A DNA stretch of 5,445 nucleotides from Desulfocapsaceae bacterium (GTDB lineage: Bacteria > Desulfobacterota > Desulfobulbia > Desulfobulbales > Desulfocapsaceae), in NCBI GenBank assembly GCA_029934775.1, contig JAOZLO010000219.1, positions 1 to 5,445 of the forward strand. Reading direction: 5' to 3'. A program made the translations under genes and the position numbers. This document shows positions 1 through 5,445 of the stretch, piece after piece. Positions within the stretch are counted from its first letter, which is position 1. Every line of letters begins with the position of its first letter. The notes under the pieces are model-generated. The model made no database searches. It was not told the DNA's origin and saw nothing but the letters and a program-made list of their open reading frames with translations.

Positions 1-52
1 CAATTCCCGGGCTGTGAATACCGTCATCATTGGTTATAAGGATTGTTTTCAT
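1..52 (-). CDS. surE: SurE 5'/3'-nucleotidase, N-terminal fragment (cut by left window edge)
   Basis: Only the first 17 codons are in the window. Reading the minus strand from the ATG at 52-50 gives MKTILITNDDGIHSPGI, which is the N-terminus of SurE: a short beta strand followed by the family signature NDDG and then an H-x-P-G-I segment. In SurE the two adjacent aspartates (here D9 and D10) bind the divalent metal that catalyses hydrolysis of nucleoside monophosphates. The enzyme is cytoplasmic and linked to stationary-phase survival and nucleotide salvage. The gene is divergent from ilvC, so the two share the 53-302 intergenic region. No clear Shine-Dalgarno sequence precedes the ATG; the 20 nt upstream are mostly A and C on the coding strand. 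Recognition is firm because the motif is distinctive, but the rest of the gene is unseen. Confidence 0.85.
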   Translation of the reverse strand, partial: MKTILITNDDGIHSPGI

Positions 53-142
53 GGGGTTTTCGGATGTGTTCCAACTATGCTTTTGCTTTATTGAGGGAGG
101 GATTGTTGCAGAATGTACATTACAGTATCACGAACAAATCAC

Positions 143-171
143 TTGACGCAACAAGAGTTTCCCAATATATC
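143..171 (+). promoter_or_regulatory. Candidate sigma-70 promoter of ilvC
   Basis: TTGACG at 143-148 (5 of 6 matches to the -35 consensus) is followed after exactly 17 nt by TATATC at 166-171 (4 of 6 to the -10). Transcription would begin near 178 and leave a leader of about 125 nt before ilvC. That leader contains no ATG and no strong terminator-like hairpin, so I see no leader-peptide attenuator of the kind known for other branched-chain amino acid operons. This is a motif match only. Confidence 0.5.
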
Positions 172-302
172 CAAGTACAGACTATTCTCAGCAATTTTTT
201 TTAAAAAGAGTAACTATCCAGATATTCAAAACATACAGTTTTGTCACCAGGCTTCTGAATACCTGAGCAGTTGCAAATAATTCGAAAACAAGGAGATAAA
301 AA

Positions 303-1775
303 ATGACTACTAATTATTTTAATACGCTGTCACTGCGCCGACAAATTGAAGAGCTTTCTAAGTGTCGACTGATGGACTCTTCTGAATTTGATGGAGTGGA
401 GATTTTAAAGGGCAAAAAAATTGTTATTGTAGGTTGTGGTGCCCAGGGATTGAATCAGGGGCTTAACCTCAGAGACAGTGGTCTCGATGTATCATATGCT
501 TTGCGAGAGGCAGCTATTTCGGAAAAACGACAGTCCTGGAAAAATGGTACGGAAAATGATTTTGTAGTTTCCACCTACGAAGAGCTTCTCCCGGAAGCTG
601 ACCTGGTGATTAACCTCACCCCTGATAAACAGCATACCAAGGTCGTTTCAGCAGTAATGCCTCTGATGAAAGAGGGAGCGTGTCTCTCCTATTCCCACGG
701 CTTCAATATTGTTGAAGAGGGTATGCAGATTCGTGATGACCTTACGGTTATAATGGTGGCCCCTAAATCGCCGGGAACTGGTGTAAGGGAGGAGTATAAA
801 CGAGGCTTCGGTGTACCGACCCTTATTGCCGTACATGGAGAAAACGATCCTGATGGAGTCGGATGGGAGATTGCAAAGGCGTATTGCTGTGCTACCGGAG
901 GTGATAAGGCAGGTGTGCTGGAATCTTCATTTATTGCCGAAGTCAAGTCAGATCTTATGGGTGAACAGACTATTCTCTGCGGGATGCTGCAGGTTGGTTC
1001 TTTACTCTGCTACGATAAGATGATCGAGAATGGCATTGATTCAGCTTATGCCTCGAAACTGGTGCAGAATGGCTGGGAAGTTATCACTGAATCGTTGAAA
1101 CATGGTGGTATTACTGCGATGCTGGACAGGCTGTCTAATCCGGCGAAGATTCAGGCAGCCATCCTTTCTGAAGAGTTAAAGACTCTTCTTGAATCTCTTT
1201 TCGAAAATCATATGGATGATATAATGTCGGGTCATTTTTCCAAAACCATGATGGAAGATTGGGCAAATGGCGATAGCAATCTCTTAAAATGGCGTGAGGA
1301 AACAGGAGCGACAGCTTTTGAACAGGCAGAATCAACAGGCGATGAGATAACTGATCAGGAATACTATGATAATGGTATCCTTATGGTGGCCATGGTTAAA
1401 GCGGGAGTGGAGCTGGCCTTTGACGTCATGGTGTCTGCTGGAATTAAGGATGAGTCGGCATACTACGAATCCCTGCATGAAGTTCCACTTATTGCCAACC
1501 TCGTTGCCAGAAAGAAACTCTACGAGATGAATGTTGTTATTTCAGACACCGCTGAGTATGGCAACTATCTTTTTGCAAACGTCGCTATTCCACTGCTTCA
1601 GGATTTTATGAAGACAGTTGATACAGACGTGATCGGTAAAGGGCTTGATCTAAAAGATAACGGTGTCGATAATATAGATATCATCCAGGTGAATGAATCG
1701 ATCCGTTATACTGCAATTGAGGTGATTGGCGAAGAACTCCGTTCTTTTATGAGTGCAATGAAGCCTATTATGTAA
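303..1775 (+). CDS. ilvC: Ketol-acid reductoisomerase (NADP+), class II long form
   Basis: This cytoplasmic enzyme catalyses the second common step of valine and isoleucine synthesis: Mg-dependent alkyl migration and NADPH reduction of 2-acetolactate or 2-aceto-2-hydroxybutyrate. At 490 residues it matches the long enzyme of E. coli (491), not the ~330-residue class I form. It aligns with the E. coli sequence from memory almost without gaps. Residues 1-200 form the Rossmann domain with the GCGAQG dinucleotide loop (44-49) and the NADPH-phosphate residues R68, R76 and S78. Residues beyond about 208 form the duplicated helical domains typical of class II. The catalytic set is complete: H132, K155, D217, E221, E389, E393 and S414. 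The ATG at 303 is preceded by AGGAG at 291-295 with 7 nt spacing. The gene stands alone between a promoter and a terminator; no ilvB or ilvN is adjacent. Confidence 0.98.
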   Translation: MTTNYFNTLSLRRQIEELSKCRLMDSSEFDGVEILKGKKIVIVGCGAQGLNQGLNLRDSGLDVSYALREAAISEKRQSWKNGTENDFVVSTYEELLPEADLVINLTPDKQHTKVVSAVMPLMKEGACLSYSHGFNIVEEGMQIRDDLTVIMVAPKSPGTGVREEYKRGFGVPTLIAVHGENDPDGVGWEIAKAYCCATGGDKAGVLESSFIAEVKSDLMGEQTILCGMLQVGSLLCYDKMIENGIDSAYASKLVQNGWEVITESLKHGGITAMLDRLSNPAKIQAAILSEELKTLLESLFENHMDDIMSGHFSKTMMEDWANGDSNLLKWREETGATAFEQAESTGDEITDQEYYDNGILMVAMVKAGVELAFDVMVSAGIKDESAYYESLHEVPLIANLVARKKLYEMNVVISDTAEYGNYLFANVAIPLLQDFMKTVDTDVIGKGLDLKDNGVDNIDIIQVNESIRYTAIEVIGEELRSFMSAMKPIM

Positions 1776-1806
1776 AGTACATTTTACACTATATATCTGT
1801 AGTGAA

Positions 1807-1843
1807 GGGGGGTTGAGATAGCAATTTCAACACCCCTTTTTTT
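1807..1843 (+). terminator. Rho-independent terminator of ilvC
   Basis: GGGGGGTTGA (1807-1816) pairs with TCAACACCCC (1827-1836), giving a 10-position stem with a single G/A mismatch and a 10-nt loop. Seven T residues follow at 1837-1843. It lies 31 nt after the ilvC stop codon and makes ilvC a monocistronic unit at its 3' end. Confidence 0.92.
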
Positions 1844-1870
1844 ATTCGTTATAAGAAAAAATAAATGGAA

Positions 1871-2008
1871 ATTCCGGGTTGTAATAAAATTGTGAGGTTG
1901 ATGATGTAAGCTGACGAGAATTCCAAAAGAGATGGCAAACGCACATTCCCTGCATTGCTCACTTTAAGGAATTATTACTGTGGCACAACTGGTGCCGTAA
2001 CCCGGAAT
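1871..2008. repeat. 10-bp perfect inverted repeat bounding a 138-nt structured intergenic segment
   Basis: ATTCCGGGTT at 1871-1880 is the exact reverse complement of AACCCGGAAT at 1999-2008. Two shorter pairs nest inside in the right order: GTAATAA (1881-1887) with TTATTAC (1972-1978), extendable by TT/AA across a 2-nt bulge, and GTGAG (1892-1896) with CTCAC (1958-1962). A local stem, GGCAC (1982-1986) with GTGCC (1992-1996), sits near the right arm. I see no coding frame and no target-site duplication flanking the repeat. It could be a folded untranslated RNA, a small non-autonomous element, or protein-binding sites; the sequence does not decide between these. Confidence 0.55.
1981..1996 (+). 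promoter_or_regulatory. Candidate sigma-54 (RpoN) -24/-12 promoter of the ComEA-like gene
   Basis: TGGCAC at 1981-1986, then 5 nt, then GTGCC at 1992-1996. This keeps the invariant GG (1982-1983) and GC (1994-1995) at the required 10-nt separation and matches the -24 half (TGGCAC) exactly. The -12 half is imperfect (GTGCC where TTGCA or TTGCT is usual). A start near 2007 would give a short leader of about 37 nt ahead of the ATG at 2044. The same bases can form a GGCAC/GTGCC hairpin, so the match may be coincidental. Confidence 0.4.
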
Positions 2009-2024
2009 ATGCATAAAAATGCAT
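2009..2024 (+). other. ATGCAT-AAAA-ATGCAT hairpin upstream of the ribosome binding site
   Basis: Two copies of the self-complementary hexamer ATGCAT (2009-2014 and 2019-2024) are separated by AAAA. They can form a perfect 6-bp stem with a 4-nt loop that ends 6 nt before AGAAGGAG (2030-2037). It directly abuts the right arm of the inverted repeat at 1999-2008. It could modulate translation or stabilise the transcript's 5' end, but it is short and AT-rich. Confidence 0.35.
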
Positions 2025-2043
2025 GAATCAGAAGGAGAAAATT

Positions 2044-2364
2044 ATGAAAATGGTAAGTGTTCTTATGGCGGTTCTTTTTGTTTGTGTTACGGGTCTTTCA
2101 GGGGCGTATGCGAAATCAGACAGCAAAGAAATGACGGCACAAAAAACTGTGGAAAAGGTAATAGTTGAAAACCTTGATATCAACAGTGCAGATAAAGATC
2201 TTCTGGTGCAGCTTCCTGGAATCGGGCCTAAAACTGCAGATGCCATTCTTGAATATCGCAAAGCGAACGGCGAATTCAAGAGTGTGGATGATTTGACAAA
2301 TGTTAAAGGTATTGGAGCTAAAAAACTTCTTAAATTGAAACCGTTTTTAAAAGAAATTTCCTGA
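2044..2364 (+). CDS. Exported ComEA-like helix-hairpin-helix DNA-binding protein
   Basis: This is a 106-residue protein with an N-terminal signal peptide (about residues 1-23, ending G-A-Y-A) and a short charged linker. It then has a C-terminal ComEA domain (about 42-106) that opens with NLDINSAD and carries two helix-hairpin-helix motifs, LPGIG (57-61) and VKGIG (87-91). In ComEA proteins these hairpins contact the DNA backbone non-specifically, and periplasmic ComEA pulls incoming DNA through the outer membrane during transformation. I choose the ATG at 2044 over the in-frame ATG at 2023. AGAAGGAG at 2030-2037 lies at proper distance only from 2044, and starting there gives a clean signal peptide. 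No other competence gene is visible nearby, so a role in DNA uptake is family inference. It may be a stand-alone periplasmic DNA-binding protein. Confidence 0.9.
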   Translation: MKMVSVLMAVLFVCVTGLSGAYAKSDSKEMTAQKTVEKVIVENLDINSADKDLLVQLPGIGPKTADAILEYRKANGEFKSVDDLTNVKGIGAKKLLKLKPFLKEIS

Positions 2365-2400
2365 CATCTCGTTGGCTTCATCATAGGCCGGTTTTTGCAA

Positions 2401-2432
2401 CAATCCCCCGAGGAAGTTTCTTCGAGGGATTG
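2401..2432. terminator. Hairpin between convergent genes, probable terminator
   Basis: CAATCCC (2401-2407) pairs with GGGATTG (2426-2432), and GAAG (2413-2416) pairs with CTTC (2420-2423) around a TTT loop, giving two stems separated by an asymmetric internal loop. It fills the 73-nt gap between the convergent stop codons of the ComEA-like gene and the rhodanese. The plus-strand downstream sequence is T-rich but interrupted; on the minus strand no T run follows. It is therefore a moderate terminator for the ComEA-like gene and a doubtful one for the rhodanese. Confidence 0.5.
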
Positions 2433-2437
2433 CTGTA

Positions 2438-2827
2438 TTATTTCGTTTCGACCGGGTATTTAGAGCGAAACCACTCCAGCCATCCTCCTTTCAGTGCATA
2501 TACTTTACTGTAACCCTTGCTAATTATCTTTTGTGCCACCCTGGCACTTGTATATTCGCTTGGTCAGGCGCAGTAGAGCACAAGAGTTGTATCTTTTGGG
2601 TATTTATCCACCATTGAAAGATCAGACTTCGCCATTCGCACGGAATCTTTTATTTTAAATTCACTGGAACTCCAGTCCCTGCCGATACGAACATCCAGGA
2701 TAACCAGATTATCGGAACCGAGGAGTGATTTCAGCTCATCTTTGTCCATGGTTGGTACAGATGCCGCAAAAATTGACGGTGCACTCAAAAAAGATAGAGC
2801 TAAAAGTAAAATGACCAATTTTCTCAT
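2438..2827 (-). CDS. Selenocysteine-containing exported rhodanese-like protein (UGA at 2564-2566 read as Sec)
   Basis: Rhodanese domains carry sulfur (or selenium) on an active-site cysteine. The minus-strand ATG at 2827-2825 has AGGGGG seven nt upstream and opens a signal peptide (about residues 1-21, ending I-F-A). A rhodanese core follows, with the beta strand LVILDVR (41-47) and the active-site strand TLVLYC (81-86). Residue 88 is a UGA codon. The frame then continues for 41 codons to a TAA at 2440-2438 with the expected C-terminal half: PSEYTSARVA, a helix, the strand SKVYALKGGW and a closing WLEW helix. Total length is 129 residues. In cysteine homologues of this subfamily, as I recall them, the position is YC-x-C-P, so the UGA replaces a conserved Cys and makes C86-A87-U88. 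A hairpin suited to a bacterial SECIS follows at 2533-2547. The in-frame extension upstream of 2827 lacks signal-like sequence and is not used. The alternative is a nonsense pseudogene or a sequencing error; the conserved downstream frame and the hairpin argue against both. Confidence 0.9.
2533..2547 (-). promoter_or_regulatory. Bacterial SECIS hairpin for UGA recoding in the rhodanese
   Basis: On the coding strand, GTGCCA-GGG-TGGCAC forms a perfect 6-bp stem with a 3-nt loop. The stem begins 16 nt and the loop 22 nt after the UGA. Bacterial SECIS elements lie inside the reading frame just after the UGA and have a small apical loop with a G among its first two bases, which SelB recognises; all these conditions are met. 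The helix encodes residues of the rhodanese (S-A-R-V-A region), so its bases serve both protein and RNA. Confidence 0.85.
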
Positions 2828-3004
2828 TATAATTCCCCCTGTTATAGTTGTTATTTGGTGTTGATCGTTTGTCCGGTTAGTCCGAATAAACCCTTTGGTA
2901 TTATTGTGCTTGCAGCCAAAAAAAATAATGCATGATCCAGGAAGGGGCAAGTTGCATTCTCGGTAGAATAAAATGAGTTGATAGAATCCGGACTTACTGA
3001 TACC

Positions 3005-3010
3005 TATAAT
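3005..3010 (+). promoter_or_regulatory. Possible -10 element upstream of the TAXI receptor-kinase unit
   Basis: TATAAT at 3005-3010 matches the -10 consensus exactly. At 17 nt spacing the -35 position (2982-2987) reads TAGAAT, only 3 of 6. A better -35 word, TTGATA at 2978-2983, is 21 nt away, which is too far. If used, transcription would start near 3017 and leave a leader of about 90 nt before the ATG at 3109. An activator-dependent promoter would fit the poor -35. No convincing promoter for the divergent rhodanese was found in 2828-3108. Confidence 0.3.
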
Positions 3011-3108
3011 GGCAGAGGCTCTGTTTTCTATAAAAGAGGGCTTGCGGTCAGTACACAAGCTGTTTTTTGAGAGATATAAACAATAAACTCACAGGGTATA
3101 AGACCACA

Positions 3109-4134
3109 ATGAGCGGCATATCAATTTTTAGAACTAAAGCTGTACTATTCTTCGTTGTACTGTTTTTGATTCCGGTTACTTTTGTCGAGGCGGAAGATTT
3201 ACGACTTTTCCGGATTGGAACAGGTGGACAAACCGGAGTGTACTATCCTATTGGTAAAATAATAGCCCGGGGTATTACCCTTAGTGATTCAATTGGCAAA
3301 GCGGTCCAAGCTGGAAAAAATGGAGTTCCAGGTTATATCGGTGTTGCCCAGAATTCAGCTGGTTCAATAGACAATATTCGCAGCATAGTTGCAGGTGAAA
3401 TTGAAGCAGGGTTGGTTCAAGCTGATGTTGCATCCTGGGCGTTCAAAGGCGATCATCTATTCAAAAGAGATGAACAAGTTCGCGCTGTTCGAGCTATTGC
3501 CAGCCTTTACCCGGAGAAGTTTCAGATTGTTACACGACGGGATGCCGATGTTCAAAGTGTTGCTGATCTTCGTGGAAAGCGCATTTCAAATGATGAGATT
3601 GGATCGGGAACATTGGCTGTTATGCGCATTGTTCTTGATGCACACGGCATGAGTGAAAACGATTTTCTATCTGTTTACCTTAAACCAGTATTCACTCATG
3701 ACAAAATAATCAGCGGTGAGCTTGACGGTTTTGTCATGATGGCAGGTACACCGATGGACGCCGTAAGTCAATTATCGGATATCGGTATTTCTCTTGTCCC
3801 CATATTACCGGAGATAGCAGCTCAAATAGAAGTACGTTATCCCTATCTGGTTCCTGGTTATATTCCAGCGGATGTTTATCCCGGCATACCGGAAGTGCCG
3901 ACGATTGAGGTTCATGCCCTTCTCGTTGTCAGTGAAACAATGGATGAAGCTCTGGTTTATAAAATTACTGAGGCTTTGTGGAATCAGCGTACGCTTTCCA
4001 TGCTTAAAGAGGGGCATCCCCAGGGAAAATTTATTACCCCTGAAACGGCTTTAACCGGTATTTCCATACCACTTCACCCAGGTGCAGAAAAATATTATCT
4101 GGATCACAGTAATCGTTTTGAAGGTCTTCAATGA
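3109..4134 (+). CDS. TAXI-family TRAP-type periplasmic solute-binding protein
   Basis: This is a 341-residue protein with a signal peptide (positive R8-T-K10, hydrophobic 11-26, cleavage probably after V-E-A, residue 28). The mature part opens with the family hallmark LFRIGTGGQTGVYYPIG (33-49). It then has the ligand-loop region NSAGSIDNI (82-90) and GLVQADVA (101-108), and a second lobe with VADLRGKRIS (151-160) and GSGT (165-168). TAXI proteins are the substrate receptors of one class of TRAP transporters, typically for carboxylates or amino acids; the ligand here cannot be read. An in-frame TTG at 3067 would add 14 residues before the signal peptide and has no ribosome site, so the ATG at 3109 is preferred, though its own site (AGGG at 3093-3096, 12 nt away) is weak. 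The stop overlaps the next gene's start as ATGA. That next gene is a histidine kinase, not a TRAP permease, which suggests a sensory role. Confidence 0.92.
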   Translation: MSGISIFRTKAVLFFVVLFLIPVTFVEAEDLRLFRIGTGGQTGVYYPIGKIIARGITLSDSIGKAVQAGKNGVPGYIGVAQNSAGSIDNIRSIVAGEIEAGLVQADVASWAFKGDHLFKRDEQVRAVRAIASLYPEKFQIVTRRDADVQSVADLRGKRISNDEIGSGTLAVMRIVLDAHGMSENDFLSVYLKPVFTHDKIISGELDGFVMMAGTPMDAVSQLSDIGISLVPILPEIAAQIEVRYPYLVPGYIPADVYPGIPEVPTIEVHALLVVSETMDEALVYKITEALWNQRTLSMLKEGHPQGKFITPETALTGISIPLHPGAEKYYLDHSNRFEGLQ

Positions 4135-5445
4135 TGAAAGAAAAACATGTAAGTTCCCGGCACTTACTCTGGGTCCCCATGACGGTATTGATTTGTGGTG
4201 TTATTACTGCCGGGATTTTGACCAATACAACCCTGCGCTCAATTGAAAATAATCTTCCAAGTACACTTCTGATAGAACTCAATGATCTTACTTTTGCAGT
4301 TGAAAATATATCCGAAGTTGTAAATGCAGCAAATAGCGCGAAAAATAACCCCAAACCAGATAATTTTACCATGTTGCGAGTAAAGGTAGAGATTGTTGCC
4401 GGTGACATCAGGAGGATGCGCGAATCCTATGTGTTTGATAACCTGATTAATGCCTCTGCTTTTCATGCAGTCACAGCCCCGGCCTTAGCTGATCTACAGA
4501 TATGGCTGGCCGATGGTGTTTCGGGGTTCGGGCCGGAAACTGAGACAACTGCAGCAATAGTTTTTTCACGAATTAATTTTGCCTATCAAAAAGTGCGCTC
4601 ACTTAACCGTCATTCAAGAAAAAAAGCGCAGGCTATACTGGCGGACCAGCAGGCTAGAATTGATAATTTTCTGGTTAACGCCAATGTGCTTTTTGTTTTG
4701 ACAATGCTGATCACTCTCAGCATGGTATATTTACTGGTCCGTCAATATGTACTTCAAAAAAAAGAAACCATCGCTCAGGAGGAATTGCGAGGGCAACGAG
4801 ATCTTCTGAACAGTTTATTTGAAAATGTCTTACTCGGCATCACTGTTTGGGATCATGATGGTCTGCTTTTATTCCTAAACAGAGGTTTTACCGATATCAC
4901 CGGTTATACAATGGCTGATATTAAGACGTTGTATGACTGGTTTGAAGTGGCTTATCCCAACTCAAATTACAGGAAGCGGGTTGTTGTCGACTGGCAAAAC
5001 TCGAAAGGCTCAAAAAAAGGCATACATGAATTCAAAGTGACCTGTAAAGATGGCAAGGTCAAAGACATTGAATTTCGCATCATTTTCCTTCAAGACGGCA
5101 GAGCATTGGTGACCATGTCGGATATATCCGATAGAAAAAAAACCGAGAGAATGCTTAAAGAGAGCCAGGAAATAAAAGCAAGAGCCAAGAAGATGGAATC
5201 ACTCGGCCTTTTAGCAGGTGGAGTTGCCCATGACTTAAATAATGTTTTGACAGGTATCGTCAGTTACCCGGAATTACTTCTTTTGAAGCTCCCTCAGGAG
5301 AGTGATCTCAGGGAACCAATTGAAACAATAATGGATGCAGGACAGAGAGCTGCTGCAATAGTATTGGATCTTTTGACTGTGGCAAGGGGGGTGGCTACCG
5401 AAAAAGAACCTCTGGAGCTCAACCAGCTGATCATGGATTACCTGC
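4131..5445 (+). CDS. Membrane sensor histidine kinase with periplasmic domain and PAS (cut by right window edge)
   Basis: The frame is open from the ATG at 4131 to the window end (438 codons seen) and is incomplete. An adjacent second ATG at 4134 is equally possible; GAAGG at 4120-4124 serves either. Order of parts: a membrane segment (about 12-31); a periplasmic, probably helical sensor region of about 150 residues (32-180); a second membrane segment (about 181-203); a charged linker (205-225); a PAS domain (about 225-333, with the typical start LLNSLFENVLLGITVWD and the end VTMSDISDRKK); and a HisKA dimerisation domain with the box GGVAHDLNN, phospho-acceptor H367. The ATP-binding domain and any receiver domain lie outside. 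The ATGA overlap with the TAXI gene implies translational coupling and a shared pathway. I infer that ligand-bound TAXI protein touches the periplasmic domain to control the kinase. The cognate response regulator is not visible and could be fused downstream or encoded next to it. Confidence 0.95.
   Translation, partial: MMKEKHVSSRHLLWVPMTVLICGVITAGILTNTTLRSIENNLPSTLLIELNDLTFAVENISEVVNAANSAKNNPKPDNFTMLRVKVEIVAGDIRRMRESYVFDNLINASAFHAVTAPALADLQIWLADGVSGFGPETETTAAIVFSRINFAYQKVRSLNRHSRKKAQAILADQQARIDNFLVNANVLFVLTMLITLSMVYLLVRQYVLQKKETIAQEELRGQRDLLNSLFENVLLGITVWDHDGLLLFLNRGFTDITGYTMADIKTLYDWFEVAYPNSNYRKRVVVDWQNSKGSKKGIHEFKVTCKDGKVKDIEFRIIFLQDGRALVTMSDISDRKKTERMLKESQEIKARAKKMESLGLLAGGVAHDLNNVLTGIVSYPELLLLKLPQESDLREPIETIMDAGQRAAAIVLDLLTVARGVATEKEPLELNQLIMDYL

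Noticed and set aside
648..1335. Several short frames on both strands inside ilvC
   Set aside because: All overlap a full-length ilvC with every catalytic residue intact; none has a recognisable product.
2023..2043. Upstream ATG (2023) as start of the ComEA-like protein
   Set aside because: The strong AGAAGGAG lies downstream of it and fits only the ATG at 2044; the extra seven residues are charged and spoil the signal peptide start.
2028..2384. 118-codon minus-strand frame opposite the ComEA-like gene
   Set aside because: It is the antisense shadow of a well-supported gene, with no ribosome site or recognisable domain.
2564..2827. Rhodanese as a truncated gene ending at the UGA, or a pseudogene
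   Set aside because: The frame continues uninterrupted for 41 codons with family-typical sequence and a SECIS-like hairpin at correct spacing, and the UGA sits at a conserved cysteine position.
2944..2956. GGGGCAAGTTGCA as a sigma-54 promoter for the TAXI gene
   Set aside because: The TTGCA half is good, but the GG to GC separation is 8 nt instead of 10, which RpoN does not tolerate well.
2871..2993. GTCCGG (2871-2876) and CCGGAC (2988-2993) as an operator pair between the divergent genes
   Set aside because: Only 6 bp exact (or 8 of 9 in a shifted alignment) more than 100 nt apart; this is too weak to claim.
2828..3058. In-frame N-terminal extension of the rhodanese frame up to 3058 on the minus strand
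   Set aside because: It precedes a clear ribosome site and signal peptide at 2827; it has no recognisable domain and would bury the signal peptide inside the protein.
3067..3108. TTG at 3067 as start of the TAXI protein
   Set aside because: No ribosome site precedes it, it is a rare start codon, and it only adds 14 residues before a normal signal peptide.
4034..4466. Two minus-strand frames opposite the TAXI end and kinase start
   Set aside because: They lie antisense to continuous, domain-bearing plus-strand coding sequence and show no motifs of their own.

Overview
The window reads as chromosomal DNA of moderate GC from a Gram-negative, probably anaerobic bacterium. I infer a deltaproteobacterium (Desulfobacterota-like). 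The reasons are an in-frame UGA that looks like selenocysteine, a TAXI-type TRAP receptor, and a histidine kinase whose phospho-acceptor box (GGVAHDLNN) is of a type I associate with sulfate reducers. This placement rests on family resemblance only; no search was run.

Layout, left to right. The first 52 bases, on the minus strand, are the beginning of surE (stationary-phase survival nucleotidase). Divergent from it, 303-1775 on the plus strand is a complete long-form (class II) ketol-acid reductoisomerase, ilvC, with a plausible sigma-70 promoter (143-171) and a strong intrinsic terminator (1807-1843). An intergenic stretch (1844-2043) follows. It holds a 10-bp perfect inverted repeat with shorter nested repeats inside it, a sigma-54-type -24/-12 element, and a small ATGCAT hairpin. 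Next comes a small exported ComEA-like helix-hairpin-helix protein (2044-2364). Convergent with it, on the minus strand, is a small exported rhodanese (2438-2827).

The rhodanese is the highlight. Conventional translation stops at a UGA at 2564-2566, directly after the active-site Tyr-Cys-Ala. The same frame stays open for another 41 codons that complete the rhodanese fold. A 6-bp hairpin with a GGG loop lies 16 nt after the UGA, where a bacterial SECIS element should be. I therefore annotate one 129-residue selenoprotein with a Cys-Ala-Sec active-site motif instead of a truncated gene.

The right part is a two-gene plus-strand unit. A periplasmic TAXI-family solute-binding protein (3109-4134) overlaps by ATGA a membrane sensor histidine kinase with a periplasmic domain, a PAS domain and a HisKA domain, which runs off the right edge. 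No TRAP permease gene is visible in the window. The likeliest reading is that the binding protein acts as a periplasmic ligand receptor for the kinase, as TorT does for TorS or LuxP for LuxQ.
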